Shown piece by piece: positions 1 to 8,754 of a stretch of 64,000 nucleotides of DNA. The translations under genes were made by a program, and so were the position numbers. The notes under the pieces were generated by a model. The model was not told the DNA's origin. It saw only the letters and a program-made list of their open reading frames with translations, and did no database searches. Source of the stretch: Paraburkholderia bannensis NBRC 103871 (lineage in GTDB: Bacteria; Pseudomonadota; Gammaproteobacteria; Burkholderiales; Burkholderiaceae); assembly GCF_000685015.1 (NCBI RefSeq), contig NZ_BAYA01000017.1, positions 124,001 to 188,000 on the forward strand. Reading direction: 5' to 3'. How positions within the stretch are numbered: the first letter of the stretch is position 1; the number at the start of each line of letters is the position of its first letter.

Positions 1-855
1 ATCAGCCGGTCGATTCGCGAGCTGGAGATCGAACTGGGCGTGCCGTTGCTGACGCGCTCGGCGCGCGGCGCGAGTCTCACGCCGTTTGCGCATCAGGTGC
101 TCAAGCGCACGCAGGTCGTACAGCGCGAAGTCGGGCGCATCCTGGAAGACGCCGCTGCCGCGCGTGGCGAGCTGGCGGGCCGCCTGGCCGTGGCCGTCAC
201 GCCGCCCGCCGCGACGCGGGCGCTGGCGGATTCGCTGCTGGAACTGGTGGCGGCGCGTCCGGGCGTGCGGCCTGAAATCATCGAGTGGCGCGCGGAAAAT
301 ATCGCCGATGGTCTGGCCGACGGCACGATCGACGTCGGCCTCTTCACGCAGTATCGCGAACCGCGCACCACGGCGTTTGAATGGGTGCGGCTCTACGAAC
401 TGGACGTGGTGCTGTCGATTCCCGCCACGTACGGCGGCAAGACCACGTTAAGCGTCGCCGAAATCCATGCGCTGCCCTGGATCGTGCTCGACGCGCCCGA
501 CGACGACGCGGGATTCGTCGCGACCTTTTTCGCGAGCCACGGCCTGCCGCTGCCGAAACAGGTGCTGCGTTGCACGTCGATGAACCTGTATCTCGACCTG
601 GCCATGCGCATGGAGGCGGTCGCCGTGTGGACGTCGCTCGCGCGGCCATTCCTGCTGGAGCGCGAGCGCGCGGGGCGCGTGCGATTGCTTGAGGTGGACG
701 AGGCGCTGCCGCGTGCGGGCATGTATCTGGCGTACGCCAGCGAAGACCTGTTGACGGCGACGGCGCAGGACTTTATCGGCCGCCTGAGCGAGAAGCTGGC
801 GAATGGCGCACGCGAACGTGCGCCTGCGGGACTGGTTTATAGCGACGTGGAATGA
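1..855 (+). CDS. LysR-family transcriptional regulator (5' truncated by window edge)
   Basis: The frame is open from base 1, and the first residues read as the end of an HTH recognition helix and wing (ISRSIRELEIELGVPLLTR), so the start lies upstream of the window. About 284 residues remain, covering most of a LysR substrate-binding domain with the usual SVxxYL-type and ASxxL-type segments. As a LysR protein it should bind DNA as a tetramer and respond to a small ligand. It converges on the agmatinase-family gene, and the two 3' ends overlap by 19 bases. Because it points towards the ureohydrolase operon rather than away from it, its target is more likely upstream of the window. The family is certain and the ligand unknown. 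Confidence 0.9.
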   Translation: MSRSIRELEIELGVPLLTRSARGASLTPFAHQVLKRTQVVQREVGRILEDAAAARGELAGRLAVAVTPPAATRALADSLLELVAARPGVRPEIIEWRAENIADGLADGTIDVGLFTQYREPRTTAFEWVRLYELDVVLSIPATYGGKTTLSVAEIHALPWIVLDAPDDDAGFVATFFASHGLPLPKQVLRCTSMNLYLDLAMRMEAVAVWTSLARPFLLERERAGRVRLLEVDEALPRAGMYLAYASEDLLTATAQDFIGRLSEKLANGARERAPAGLVYSDVE

Positions 856-1808
856 GCGCCAGGCGTGCCATGACCGGCGCGCTTCGCGAACAGGCACAGC
901 ATTTCATACATCAGTGTGGCGGCGACGAGCGCCGTGTTGCCGCTCGGATCGTAGGGCGGCGAGACTTCCACGACATCGCCGCCGATCCAGTTCAGGCCGT
1001 CGAGCCCGCGTAGCAGCGCAAGCGTTTCGCGCGTGGACAGGCCGCCGATTTCCGGCGTGCCCGTGCCCGGCGTGAAAACGGGATCGAGCCCATCGACGTC
1101 GAGCGACAGATAGACCGGCGCATCGCCCACGACGCGCCGCGCTTCTTCGGCAATCGCCGCCGCGCCGCGCTCATCGAATTCCTCGATGAACACCACGCGC
1201 ATGCCGCTCTCGATCGAATAGCGCCAGCCTTCGTCGGAATTCTGCGCGCCGCGAATGCCAATCTGGATCGTGCGCTTCGGGTCGAGCAGGCCTGCTTCCA
1301 CCGCACGCCTGAACGGCGCGCCATGCGTGAATTTCGAGCCCTTGAAGCTGTCCCACGTATCCGTGTGCGCGTCGATATGCACCAGCGCGATGGGTTCTTT
1401 TGGCGCGAGCGCCTGAAAGATCGGATAGGTGATCGAGTGATCGCCGCCCGCGCTCAACGCGATCTTGCCCGCCGCGAAGACCGGCTCGAAGAAGCGCCGG
1501 ATATCGTCGTGCGCGCGCTCCAGGTGATAGAGGTCGGTGAACGGCACATCGCCGATATCGCCGATCCGGCACGCTTCGAAGGGATTGAAACGCGTCACGT
1601 GATGCGTCGTGCGCGTCATCGTCGACATGTTGCGGATCTCGCGCGGGCCAAAGCGCGCGCCGGGACGCGCGGTGACGCCGCCGTCGAACGGCACGCCCGC
1701 CAGCACGATGTCGAGCGCGTCAAGATTGCTGGAGAAAGGCACGCGCATGAAAGTCGGGATGCCGCTAAAGCGCGGCAACTGCATCTGTGTGACGTCGGTG
1801 CCTGACAC
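837..1808 (-). CDS. Agmatinase/guanidinobutyrase-type ureohydrolase
   Basis: This 323-residue ureohydrolase (arginase/agmatinase family) would hydrolyse a guanidino group to urea plus an amine at a binuclear Mn centre in the cytoplasm. All signature motifs are visible: GGDHSIT near residue 120, HIDAHTDTWD near 150, and SLDVDGLDP followed by PGTGTPEIGG near 230, which together supply the metal ligands. It is the last gene of a leftward operon with an ABC importer, an M20 amidohydrolase and a DUF1989 protein. That context favours guanidinobutyrase, guanidinopropionase or a similar enzyme over biosynthetic agmatinase. Sequence reading alone cannot fix the substrate within this family. Confidence 0.88.
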   Translation of the reverse strand: MSGTDVTQMQLPRFSGIPTFMRVPFSSNLDALDIVLAGVPFDGGVTARPGARFGPREIRNMSTMTRTTHHVTRFNPFEACRIGDIGDVPFTDLYHLERAHDDIRRFFEPVFAAGKIALSAGGDHSITYPIFQALAPKEPIALVHIDAHTDTWDSFKGSKFTHGAPFRRAVEAGLLDPKRTIQIGIRGAQNSDEGWRYSIESGMRVVFIEEFDERGAAAIAEEARRVVGDAPVYLSLDVDGLDPVFTPGTGTPEIGGLSTRETLALLRGLDGLNWIGGDVVEVSPPYDPSGNTALVAATLMYEMLCLFAKRAGHGTPGAHSTSL

Positions 1809-1817
1809 GTTGGATTC

Positions 1818-2474
1818 CTAGAATGTGGGCGGCGTGTTGACCCAGAACACCCGCGTGACGACCTTGCCCGGATTGCGGTAACTGTGCGGCACGTTGCTGG
1901 GAAAGTAGAACGAGTCGCCGGGCTGCAACAGGTGGCGCTCCTGGTCGAGCGTCAGTTCCAGCTCGCCTTCGATCACATAGCCCAGTTCCTCGCCGAGGTG
2001 CGAAATCTGCTCGTCGCTGCTGGTATGCGGCTCGATCACATGGATATCGCCTTGCAACAGCTGGCCGGGCGCGGGCACGACCACGCGTTCGAGCTTGATC
2101 GAGCCGCGCTTGCCCGCGGTCGGAAAACTCACGGAAGGACGTTCGTTGGCGCGCTGGATGGCGGACGTATTGACGTCCGGCCCGGAGACCAGCGCGGCGA
2201 TATTGGTCGAGAGCGCCAGCGCCAGCCGGTGCAAGGTCGCGAGCGACGGCGTGGCGCGGCCGCTCTCGACTTTCGAGAGCAGGCTTTCGGAGCAGCCCGC
2301 CTGTTCGGCGAGCGCCTTGAGCGTCAACTGGTGCACCATGCGCGCGTGCTTCAGGCGCACGCCGAGCGAATCGGCCGGCGCGCCCGGCGCGGCCTGGGCG
2401 GCTGCGGCGGCAGGGCCGGAAGGGGCGCGGCTCTTGCCGCTGCCCGTGGAGGAGGACGTTTTTCTGGTTGCCAC
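1818..2474 (-). CDS. XRE-type HTH regulator with C-terminal cupin
   Basis: The 218-residue protein has a low-complexity Ala/Ser/Gly N-terminus of about 35 residues. An XRE helix-turn-helix follows (LKHARMVHQLTLKALAEQ through ESLLSKVESGRATPSL, residues 40-85). The C-terminal half is a cupin_2 fold containing EELGYVIEGELEL and PGDSFYFPSNVPHSYRNPG. Regulators of this class sense small metabolites through the cupin and commonly sit in amino-acid, polyamine or nitrogen-compound operons. Here it lies between the DUF1989 gene and the ureohydrolase gene in the same transcript, so it probably controls this operon. The ligand is not known. Confidence 0.88.
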   Translation of the reverse strand: MATRKTSSSTGSGKSRAPSGPAAAAAQAAPGAPADSLGVRLKHARMVHQLTLKALAEQAGCSESLLSKVESGRATPSLATLHRLALALSTNIAALVSGPDVNTSAIQRANERPSVSFPTAGKRGSIKLERVVVPAPGQLLQGDIHVIEPHTSSDEQISHLGEELGYVIEGELELTLDQERHLLQPGDSFYFPSNVPHSYRNPGKVVTRVFWVNTPPTF

Positions 2475-2514
2475 CGGAGCGCGTTCGGTCAGGTTGAAGG
2501 GAAAGGTCAGGCAG

Positions 2515-3240
2515 TTACGCCAGCACGGTGAACTCGACTTCGAGCGGGTTCAGTGCGTTGATCGGAATGATATCTTGCGGGCACGCGGACATCACCACGA
2601 CGCAATCCATGACGGCCTTGATATCGACGTGATCGCCGGCCTTCGACACCGGCGGCAGCCAGTCGATCGTGTAATCGGGCTTGACGGGAATGTTCATCCA
2701 CAGGTTGAACGGTTGCGGCACTTCGCGCGCGCGCAGGCCGATGGCCTTCAGCGCGAGGCGCATGTTGTCCGCGCAATTGTCGTGGTAGCCCTCGACGCCA
2801 AGGTTCTTGTAGCGATACAGGTCGCAGGCGGCGATCAGCGTGTCGTGCACGCCCGGCGAGGTATCGACGACCAGTTCCGCAATCGGGCGGCGATGATTGG
2901 TCACGAGCGGGTCGCCCGGCTGCGGAATCACCTTGTCGATGAACGCGCGCGTGTGCTCGAACGACAGGAATTCGTTCAGATGCGCGGCATTGAAAATCCA
3001 CGTGTCGCAGACCTGGGTGCCGTGCGGATTCGCAATGCGGATCGTCTGGCCGGCCTTCACGCGCACGGCGCGGCCGCAGCGCGCGGGCACCGTGTAGGTC
3101 TTGCCCAGTTCGGGCGTGCCGTCGGCGGAGATCGGCTCGGTCAGCGTGGCGTTGATGCCGGTTTCGGCGCCGTTGTCCTGCGTCGCGCCGTGGCTATGGT
3201 CGTGTTCGTGTGCGTGTTCGTGGATCAGGGTGGTGCTCAT
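2515..3240 (-). CDS. DUF1989 urea-carboxylase-associated family protein
   Basis: The 241-residue protein belongs to the DUF1989 (urea carboxylase-associated) family. This is shown by PARCGRAVRVKAGQTIRI, the GTQVCDTWIFNA segment, a conserved cysteine in CADNMRLAL, and MDCVVVMSACPQD near the C-terminus. Members include the carboxyguanidine deiminase subunits linked to urea/guanidine carboxylase, but others sit without a carboxylase, as here. The start at 3240 has GGAG about eight bases upstream; an in-frame start 17 codons earlier would run into the intergenic region and lacks support. The first 18 residues are strikingly His-rich (HEHAHEHDHSHG), like a metal-binding tail. The role in this operon is inferred to be processing of a carbamoyl or guanidino intermediate. 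Confidence 0.82.
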   Translation of the reverse strand: MSTTLIHEHAHEHDHSHGATQDNGAETGINATLTEPISADGTPELGKTYTVPARCGRAVRVKAGQTIRIANPHGTQVCDTWIFNAAHLNEFLSFEHTRAFIDKVIPQPGDPLVTNHRRPIAELVVDTSPGVHDTLIAACDLYRYKNLGVEGYHDNCADNMRLALKAIGLRAREVPQPFNLWMNIPVKPDYTIDWLPPVSKAGDHVDIKAVMDCVVVMSACPQDIIPINALNPLEVEFTVLA

Positions 3241-3253
3241 CGTGACTCCTTCG

Positions 3254-4525
3254 TCAAGGTTCGTTGCAAAGCGTGGCCAGGCAGTGCGCAAGCGCGCGCG
3301 TGCCCAGCACGAGGTGATCGTCGTCGGTGTGTTCGAGCGGGTTGTGGCTGATACCGTCGCGGCTAGGCACGAACAGCATCGCAGTCGGACAGTGCCGCGC
3401 CAGATACATGGCGTCGTGGAATGCGCCCGAGGTCAGCGTCATCGTCGGCGCTTCGAGCGCGGCGGCGGCTTCGCCCAGGCGCTTGAGCAATGCGCTGTCG
3501 AAAGCGACGGGCGCGTGCGAGAACAGGGCTTCGAGCGTGATGTCGCTGTGTTGCATGCCTTGAGTGCATTGCGCAATGCGCTGGTCGAATGCCGCGAGGA
3601 CGGCCGCGTCGGGATGGCGGAAATCGACCGTGAACGTGACCGACGCGGGAATCGTATTGATCGAATTCGGCGCGACGCTCCAGCGCCCGAATGTCACGCG
3701 GGTATCGGCCTGACCCAGTTCGCGCGCGAACGCATCGATCTGCGCGCGCACGTCGATGGCGAGTGTCATCGCATCGCGCCGCACCGGCATGGGCGTGGTG
3801 CCCGCATGAGCGGCCACGCCCGTGCACGTCACCGCATACCAGCGCACGCCCTGGATGCCGCTGACGATGCCCAGCGGCAACGCGGCGTTTTCGAGCTGCG
3901 GGCCTTGTTCGATATGCAATTCGATGAAGGCGTGTGCGGCTTGCGCTTCGCTGCGGGCTGGCAGCGCAGGGAAGGTCTGCGCGTGCTGTTCCAGCGCCTG
4001 CGCGAGCGTCGTACCGGTTGCGTCCGCAACCTTAAGGTAGCGCTGCATCAAGGCCGGATCGACGAACGCGCTCGATCCCATCGCGCCTGGCTGGAAGCGC
4101 GTGCCTTCTTCGTTTGTCCAGATCGCGACGTCCAGCGGCCGGCGCGTCTGGATGCCGGCGGCGTTCATCGCTTCGATACATTCGAGACCCGCTAGCACGC
4201 CGTAGCAGCCGTCGAGCTTGCCGCCGCTCGGTTGCGTATCGGCGTGGCTGCCGGTCATCACGGGCGCGAGAGGCTCCGTGCCCGGACGCCGGATAAACAG
4301 GTTCGCGCAATGATCGGTGGTGACGGTGCAGCCGAGCGCCGTGGCGCGCTCGATCAGATAGCGCCGCGCGTCGAGGTCGCGCTGCGAAAGCGCAGGGCGG
4401 TCGACGCCGCCGTCGTCGCGTGCGCCAAAGCTTGCGAGGGCTTTCACCGCTTCCAGCAGGCGTTCGGCATCGACATGCGCGGCGACGGCGCGGGCGTTGT
4501 CGCTGTAAAGATCGGTCGTCATCAT
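3254..4525 (-). CDS. M20-family Zn-dependent amidohydrolase (N-carbamoyl-amino-acid hydrolase / allantoate amidohydrolase type)
   Basis: This 423-residue metallo-amidohydrolase belongs to the hydantoinase/carbamoylase branch of M20. The metal-site motifs are intact: TGSHADTQPSGGKLDG, TNEEGTRF, ELHIEQGP, HAGTTPM, and SGAFHDAM followed by SRDGISHNPLE near the C-terminus. Family members remove the carbamoyl group from N-carbamoyl amino acids, beta-ureidopropionate or allantoate, releasing ammonia and CO2. The ATG overlaps the stop of the upstream ABC ATPase gene (ATGA), and GGAG sits six bases before it, indicating translational coupling. Co-transcription with a polar amino-acid importer and a ureohydrolase suggests a ureido or guanidino amino-acid substrate. 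The family is secure and the substrate open. Confidence 0.87.
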   Translation of the reverse strand: MMTTDLYSDNARAVAAHVDAERLLEAVKALASFGARDDGGVDRPALSQRDLDARRYLIERATALGCTVTTDHCANLFIRRPGTEPLAPVMTGSHADTQPSGGKLDGCYGVLAGLECIEAMNAAGIQTRRPLDVAIWTNEEGTRFQPGAMGSSAFVDPALMQRYLKVADATGTTLAQALEQHAQTFPALPARSEAQAAHAFIELHIEQGPQLENAALPLGIVSGIQGVRWYAVTCTGVAAHAGTTPMPVRRDAMTLAIDVRAQIDAFARELGQADTRVTFGRWSVAPNSINTIPASVTFTVDFRHPDAAVLAAFDQRIAQCTQGMQHSDITLEALFSHAPVAFDSALLKRLGEAAAALEAPTMTLTSGAFHDAMYLARHCPTAMLFVPSRDGISHNPLEHTDDDHLVLGTRALAHCLATLCNEP

Positions 4526-5352
4526 GCGTGGCTCCGATCGGCTTCAGGGGTGAGTTGCGCAGGCGAAGGCGACAGGCTGCGATCGAACCACGGCTTCAGG
4601 AACTGTTGCAGACGCGGCGTGCGCGTATTGCCGAACAACTGCGCGGGCGCCCCGGATTCGACGATCTGGCCCGCCTCCATGAACACCACCTTGTCGGAGA
4701 TCTTCGCGGCGAAGCTCATCTCGTGCGTGACCATCACCATCGTCATGCCGTCCTGCGCGAGCGAGCGGATCACGCTGAGCACTTCTTCGACGAGTTCCGG
4801 GTCGAGCGCCGAAGTCGGCTCGTCGAGCAGCATCACTTCAGGCTCGATGGCGAGCGCGCGCGCAATGCCCACGCGCTGCTGCTGGCCGCCGCTCAGGCGC
4901 GCGGGATAGACGTCGGCCTTGTGTTCGAGGCCTACGCGCTGGAGCGCGGCCAGGGCCTTGCGCTGCGCCTCGGCCTTGCCGATCTTCTTGGACAGCACGA
5001 GCGGCGCGGCGACGTTCGCGAGCACCGTCATATGCGGCCACAGGTTGAACTGCTGGAACACCATCGCCACCGGGCGGCGGACTTCGGCGATGCTCGCGTC
5101 GCTGTCGCGATCGCGTTCGCTGCGGCCCGCCGAGCGATAGCCGAGCAACTGGCCTTTGATCCAGACCTCGCCCTCGTCGTAGGCTTCGAGAAAGTTCATG
5201 CAGCGCAGCGCCGTCGTCTTGCCGGAACCGGACGGCCCGATCAGCGAAACGATCTCGCCGCGCATCACGTCGAGGTCGATGCCCTTGAGCACGCGCGTCG
5301 GGCCGTAGGACTTGCCGACCGCCTTGAGTTGGAGAATAGGGAGTGCGCTCAT
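4522..5352 (-). CDS. Polar amino-acid ABC transporter ATP-binding protein
   Basis: The 276-residue ATPase carries Walker A (GPSGSGKTT), the Q-loop, the signature LSGGQQQR, Walker B (VMLLDEPTSALDP) and a switch histidine in VTHEMSF. It resembles the HisP/GlnQ/OccP type and would energise the two permeases encoded just upstream. The open frame extends about 160 codons further upstream, but that part only shadows the permease. The start at 5352 (MSALPILQL) overlaps the permease stop as ATGA, the usual coupling in these operons. A C-terminal tail of about 40 residues after the ATPase fold is longer than in minimal family members. Confidence 0.92.
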   Translation of the reverse strand: MSALPILQLKAVGKSYGPTRVLKGIDLDVMRGEIVSLIGPSGSGKTTALRCMNFLEAYDEGEVWIKGQLLGYRSAGRSERDRDSDASIAEVRRPVAMVFQQFNLWPHMTVLANVAAPLVLSKKIGKAEAQRKALAALQRVGLEHKADVYPARLSGGQQQRVGIARALAIEPEVMLLDEPTSALDPELVEEVLSVIRSLAQDGMTMVMVTHEMSFAAKISDKVVFMEAGQIVESGAPAQLFGNTRTPRLQQFLKPWFDRSLSPSPAQLTPEADRSHA

Positions 5353-6011
5353 GACGTCTTCTGCAAAAAGGGAATCGATGCGGCGGCGCGCGAGGCGACC
5401 AGCGCGACGGCCTGGGTCAGCAGCCAGTAGCAGACAATCAGCATTGCGTAGGGGCCGATGTACGTATAAGTCGAGGCGACGATGTCGCTCGCCGTCATGG
5501 TGAGTTCGGGCACCGTAATGATCGATGCAACGGCGCTTTCCTTGATGACCAGGATGACCTGGTTGGCGAGCAGCGGCACCGCGAACGCCAGCACCTGGGG
5601 CAGCTCGATGGCACGAAACGCCGCCCAGCGGCCGATGCCGAATGCGCGCGCGGCTTCGATCTGGCCACGCGGGATGCTGGCCCAGCCCGCACGAAAGATC
5701 TCCGCGAAATACGCAGCCGCGTAGATCGACAGCGACACGATGGTGGCTTGCACCGCGGTCAACGTGAGGCCCAGCACCGGCAGGCCAAAATAGACGATCA
5801 CCAGTTGCGACAGGTATGGCATGCCGCGCACGAGCCATACGTAGATCTTGTATGGCACGGCCAGCGCTTTAGGAAAGCACAGGCGCACGGTGTTGAGCGC
5901 AAATCCGCCGATCATGCCGAGCAAGGCGGCAAGCAGGCTCACTTCGAGCGTCACCAGCATGGCGTCGAAGAAGCGCGGGAAAAGCGTGAAGAGTGAAAGT
6001 AGCGCGTTCAT
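5349..6011 (-). CDS. Polar amino-acid ABC transporter permease (second)
   Basis: This inner-membrane permease of 220 residues is of the HisQ/HisM/GlnP type. It begins with a hydrophobic helix and has about five membrane spans. The EAA coupling loop appears as RGQIEAARAFGIGRWAAFRAIELPQ in the C-terminal half. The N-terminal part contains the family segment WLVRGMPYLSQL. It should form a heterodimer with the permease encoded immediately upstream. Its stop codon overlaps the ATPase start. Nothing appears missing. Confidence 0.92.
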   Translation of the reverse strand: MNALLSLFTLFPRFFDAMLVTLEVSLLAALLGMIGGFALNTVRLCFPKALAVPYKIYVWLVRGMPYLSQLVIVYFGLPVLGLTLTAVQATIVSLSIYAAAYFAEIFRAGWASIPRGQIEAARAFGIGRWAAFRAIELPQVLAFAVPLLANQVILVIKESAVASIITVPELTMTASDIVASTYTYIGPYAMLIVCYWLLTQAVALVASRAAASIPFLQKTS

Positions 6012-6033
6012 GAATATCGGCCCGGTAGCGGCA

Positions 6034-6696
6034 TCAGGTGCGCCTGGCGAGGCGTCGCTCGTAGCCGTGTGCGGCGAGCGACAGCAACGAGGTGATCGCC
6101 AGATAGAAGACGGCGGCGAGCGTATAGACTTCGAGCGGGCGATAGGTCGACGACGCGAGTTGCTGGCCCACGCGCATCAAGTCCGTCACGGCAATCACCG
6201 AAATCACCGCTGACGCCTTCACGATGTCGATCATTTCGGACACCAGCGCGGGCAGCGTGATGGCCACCACCTGCGGGACTTCGATGTGCCACAGCGTCTG
6301 CCGTCGCGTGAGATTGAAGGTGCGCGCCGCTTCGATCTGGCCGCGCGGAATGGCGCGAAAACCCGCGCCCAGAACCTGCGACTGATACGCGGCCGTGTTC
6401 AGCGACAGGCCAATCGCCGCCGCAACCACGCCGGGCAGCGTCAGGCCGAACGCCGAGGGCACGTAATAAAACACCAGCAACTGCGCGAGCACCGGCGTGC
6501 CGCGGAACACGCTGACGTAGACCCGCGCGGCGCGCGACAACAGGCGGCTGTCGCTCGCCGACATCATGTAGATGAAAATACCGGCGAAGAAACCGCACAG
6601 CACGGCCACCGCGGACAGCCACAGCGTGGTGAGCGCACCGTCCAGCAACTGCGGCAGGTAGCCGAGGCAGCGGGTCAGGAGGTCAGGCGTGTTCAT
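6034..6696 (-). CDS. Polar amino-acid ABC transporter permease (first)
   Basis: The 220-residue permease belongs to the same subfamily as its downstream neighbour. It has the segment FRGTPVLAQLLVFYYVPS after the first helices, and the coupling loop IPRGQIEAARTFNLTRRQ followed by WHIEVPQ. The start at 6696 (MNTPDLLTR) gives the normal family length; the 24 codons available upstream read as non-membrane, Arg-rich sequence. It lies 14 bases downstream of the substrate-binding protein gene. The order binding protein, permease, permease, ATPase is typical of histidine/octopine/glutamine importers. Confidence 0.9.
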   Translation of the reverse strand: MNTPDLLTRCLGYLPQLLDGALTTLWLSAVAVLCGFFAGIFIYMMSASDSRLLSRAARVYVSVFRGTPVLAQLLVFYYVPSAFGLTLPGVVAAAIGLSLNTAAYQSQVLGAGFRAIPRGQIEAARTFNLTRRQTLWHIEVPQVVAITLPALVSEMIDIVKASAVISVIAVTDLMRVGQQLASSTYRPLEVYTLAAVFYLAITSLLSLAAHGYERRLARRT

Positions 6697-6710
6697 GGCG
6701 TCTCGATGGC

Positions 6711-7568
6711 TTAGATCGTCGGCTGGGGCAGCGCGTCGGCGGGGACGTCCATCGTGGTGCCGAACCACTTCTGCTGGAGCTTCTTCATCGTGCCGTCCTG
6801 CTGGGCGCGGGCAATGCCGTCGCTGAACAGCTTGACGAGCGCGGCGCTGTCCGCGTCCTTGCGCGCCACCCAGGCGAAATAGCTCTTCGGGCCAATGGTC
6901 TGCGGCATCACCATGAATACGCCGGGACGCGCCTTCATGAGCGGCCCGAGATTGGCCACCGATTGCGCGACAGCGTCGAGACGGCCCACCGCGAGATCGG
7001 CATACGCCTCGTCGAATGCGACGTATTGCTTGATCTGCTTGATGCCCGGGCCGCCTGCGTCCTTGAGCTTCTTGTCGAGCGCGATGAGCGCCTGGAGCTG
7101 CGCCGAGCCGGTCTGCGAGCCGACGATCTTGCCGTTCAGGTCTTCGGGCGTCTTGATGGCGGTCTCATTGGTGCGCAGCAGGACGCCGGTGGTTGCGTCC
7201 GCAACGGGCAGCGTGAAGGCGAAGTGGCTGGCGCGATCCTTGTTGACCGTCACGGCGGTCACGACGATGTCGAAGCGCTTGGCGTCGAGGCCCGGCAGCA
7301 AGCCTTGAAACGGCAGGTCGAGTTGCTTGACCTTGACGTCGGGCAGCGACTTCAGCACGTACTGCATCAGGTCGGCGTCATAGCCGACGATCTTGCCGTT
7401 GTCGACGTATTCGAACGGCGCGTAACGCGCCTCGGTGGCGATCGTGATTTCCTTGTTGCTCTTGATGCGATTCAGGAGGTCGGTGTCCTGCGCCCAGCCC
7501 GAAACCGACGCGCAGAATGCGAGCGCGCCCGTCAACGACAGTACCAGAGTGCGAAAAGGCTTATTCAT
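6711..7568 (-). CDS. Periplasmic polar amino-acid-type substrate-binding protein
   Basis: This 285-residue family 3 extracellular solute-binding protein has a signal peptide (MNKPFRTLVLSLTGALAF to about residue 26, cleaved near VSGWAQ). The mature part has the hallmarks EITIATEARYAPFEYVDNG, GYDADLMQYVLK, FDIVVTAVTVNKDR, and GSQTGSAQ at the hinge. It delivers the ligand to the two permeases encoded downstream and is the first gene of the operon. The start is supported by the signal peptide and the standard length. The residues that contact the ligand side chain cannot be assigned by eye, so the substrate stays open. Cationic or guanidino amino acids fit the operon content. Confidence 0.9.
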   Translation of the reverse strand: MNKPFRTLVLSLTGALAFCASVSGWAQDTDLLNRIKSNKEITIATEARYAPFEYVDNGKIVGYDADLMQYVLKSLPDVKVKQLDLPFQGLLPGLDAKRFDIVVTAVTVNKDRASHFAFTLPVADATTGVLLRTNETAIKTPEDLNGKIVGSQTGSAQLQALIALDKKLKDAGGPGIKQIKQYVAFDEAYADLAVGRLDAVAQSVANLGPLMKARPGVFMVMPQTIGPKSYFAWVARKDADSAALVKLFSDGIARAQQDGTMKKLQQKWFGTTMDVPADALPQPTI

Positions 7569-7809
7569 GTGGCTCCCGTGCGGTTCGATGCAGTTGTGAA
7601 ATGACCATGAACAAAATTCAAGTGACTTGAATGGTGTTCACTATGCATGAAGCATGCCAGCCGCTGAGGGCCGGTTTTTCGTGGGAGACGCGGCGCGCGA
7701 GTGCACCGTCTTGCACCGTCGATGGGACTTGGGATGTGCGGCGCACCCGGGTGGTGCCGCGCGCACAGAGATGGGGGAGTGTAAGAGGGGAGAAGCGGAA
7801 AACTACGGG
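7569..7809. other. Intergenic region upstream of the ABC/ureohydrolase operon
   Basis: This stretch of 241 bases separates the binding-protein gene from the upstream LysR gene. Both are transcribed leftwards. It must hold the promoter of the operon running from 7568 to 837. Its right part is G-rich and could form a weak structure, but no convincing terminator or operator could be defined by eye. Reading frames crossing it on the other strand look like shadows. Confidence 0.4.
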
Positions 7810-8754
7810 TCAGGCTATGCCGCTGGGAGGGTTGCCTACCTCCCGTCCCAACTGCGCGGCGCGTCGGTGAATCGCTTCCATCAGCAAGCTGGCGCTCGCG
7901 GGCGGGGCCGAAAACTTCGAATAGACGAAAGTCGAGGTCATCTCCAGCGACTCGACCAGCGGACGGACGATGCAGTCCGCACGTTCGCTGCGGCCGGTGC
8001 CATCGACGCCGACCGCAGCGAATTCGTCAACGATGGCAAGGCCCAGGCCGCCTCGCACCAGCGCGAGCGCCTGGTCGGCGTGCGTGACGTCGACGACCGA
8101 TGTGAGTTCGACGTCGGCCTGCTGGCAGGCCTGCACGATCACCGTGCCAAAAGGAATGTCGCGCCGGAACAGGATCATGGGCTCCGACTGGAGGTCGGCC
8201 AGCGCAATGCTTGCCTGCGCCGCGAGCGAATGACCGGGCGGCAGCACGCAGACCATGCGCCCGCGCATGAACGGCACGACTTCGAGATGTTCATGCTCGA
8301 TCGGCATGGACGTCACCGCGACGTCTACGGTCTTGCTCAAGACCTCCATGGGCATTTCGGCCATGAGCGTCGTGTGCCAGTCGACCCGCAGTCCCGGCAG
8401 CCTGCGCTTGAGTTCGACGATTGCGGGCGCAACGATCGTGGTCGCAAGCGACGGGCTGCACGCCACGCGCAGCAGGCTGGCCGGGCCGAGCGCCAGCGCA
8501 CGGGCAAATTCGTCGACGCGCAACGCCGACTGATAGACCTGTTCGACTTCGCGAAACAGCGCCTGGCCTTCCGCCGTGGGCACGAGGCGTCCTTTGGTGC
8601 GCTCGAACAGGCGCAGCCCCAGCGTGGTTTCCGTATGCGAAACGAGCTTGCTGACGGCGGGCTGCGAAACGTAGAGCATTTTCGCCGCTGCGTTGATCGA
8701 GCCCGTGAGCATGACTGCGCGAAACACCTCCATTTGCCGAAGCTTGAAACGCAC
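7810..8754 (-). CDS. LysR-family regulator (OccR/NocR-like)
   Basis: The 314-residue protein has a clear N-terminal winged HTH (LRQMEVFRAVMLTGSINAAA, then YVSQPAVSKLVSHTE) and a full LysR ligand-binding domain. The HTH wording resembles regulators of opine, lysine and sugar-acid catabolism such as OccR and NocR. It stands divergent to an operon of MFS transporter, dehydrogenase, isomerase and lactonase-like genes, with about 170 bases between. LysR proteins most often control the divergent gene, so that operon is the likely target. It also lies upstream of, and in line with, the ABC operon, so an effect there cannot be excluded. Confidence 0.9.
   Translation of the reverse strand: MRFKLRQMEVFRAVMLTGSINAAAKMLYVSQPAVSKLVSHTETTLGLRLFERTKGRLVPTAEGQALFREVEQVYQSALRVDEFARALALGPASLLRVACSPSLATTIVAPAIVELKRRLPGLRVDWHTTLMAEMPMEVLSKTVDVAVTSMPIEHEHLEVVPFMRGRMVCVLPPGHSLAAQASIALADLQSEPMILFRRDIPFGTVIVQACQQADVELTSVVDVTHADQALALVRGGLGLAIVDEFAAVGVDGTGRSERADCIVRPLVESLEMTSTFVYSKFSAPPASASLLMEAIHRRAAQLGREVGNPPSGIA

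Noticed and set aside
5353..5838. N-terminal extension of the ABC ATPase frame suggesting a permease-ATPase fusion
   Set aside because: The extension is read out of frame inside the permease gene and has no membrane or ATPase features. The ATGA overlap at 5349-5352 explains the real start.
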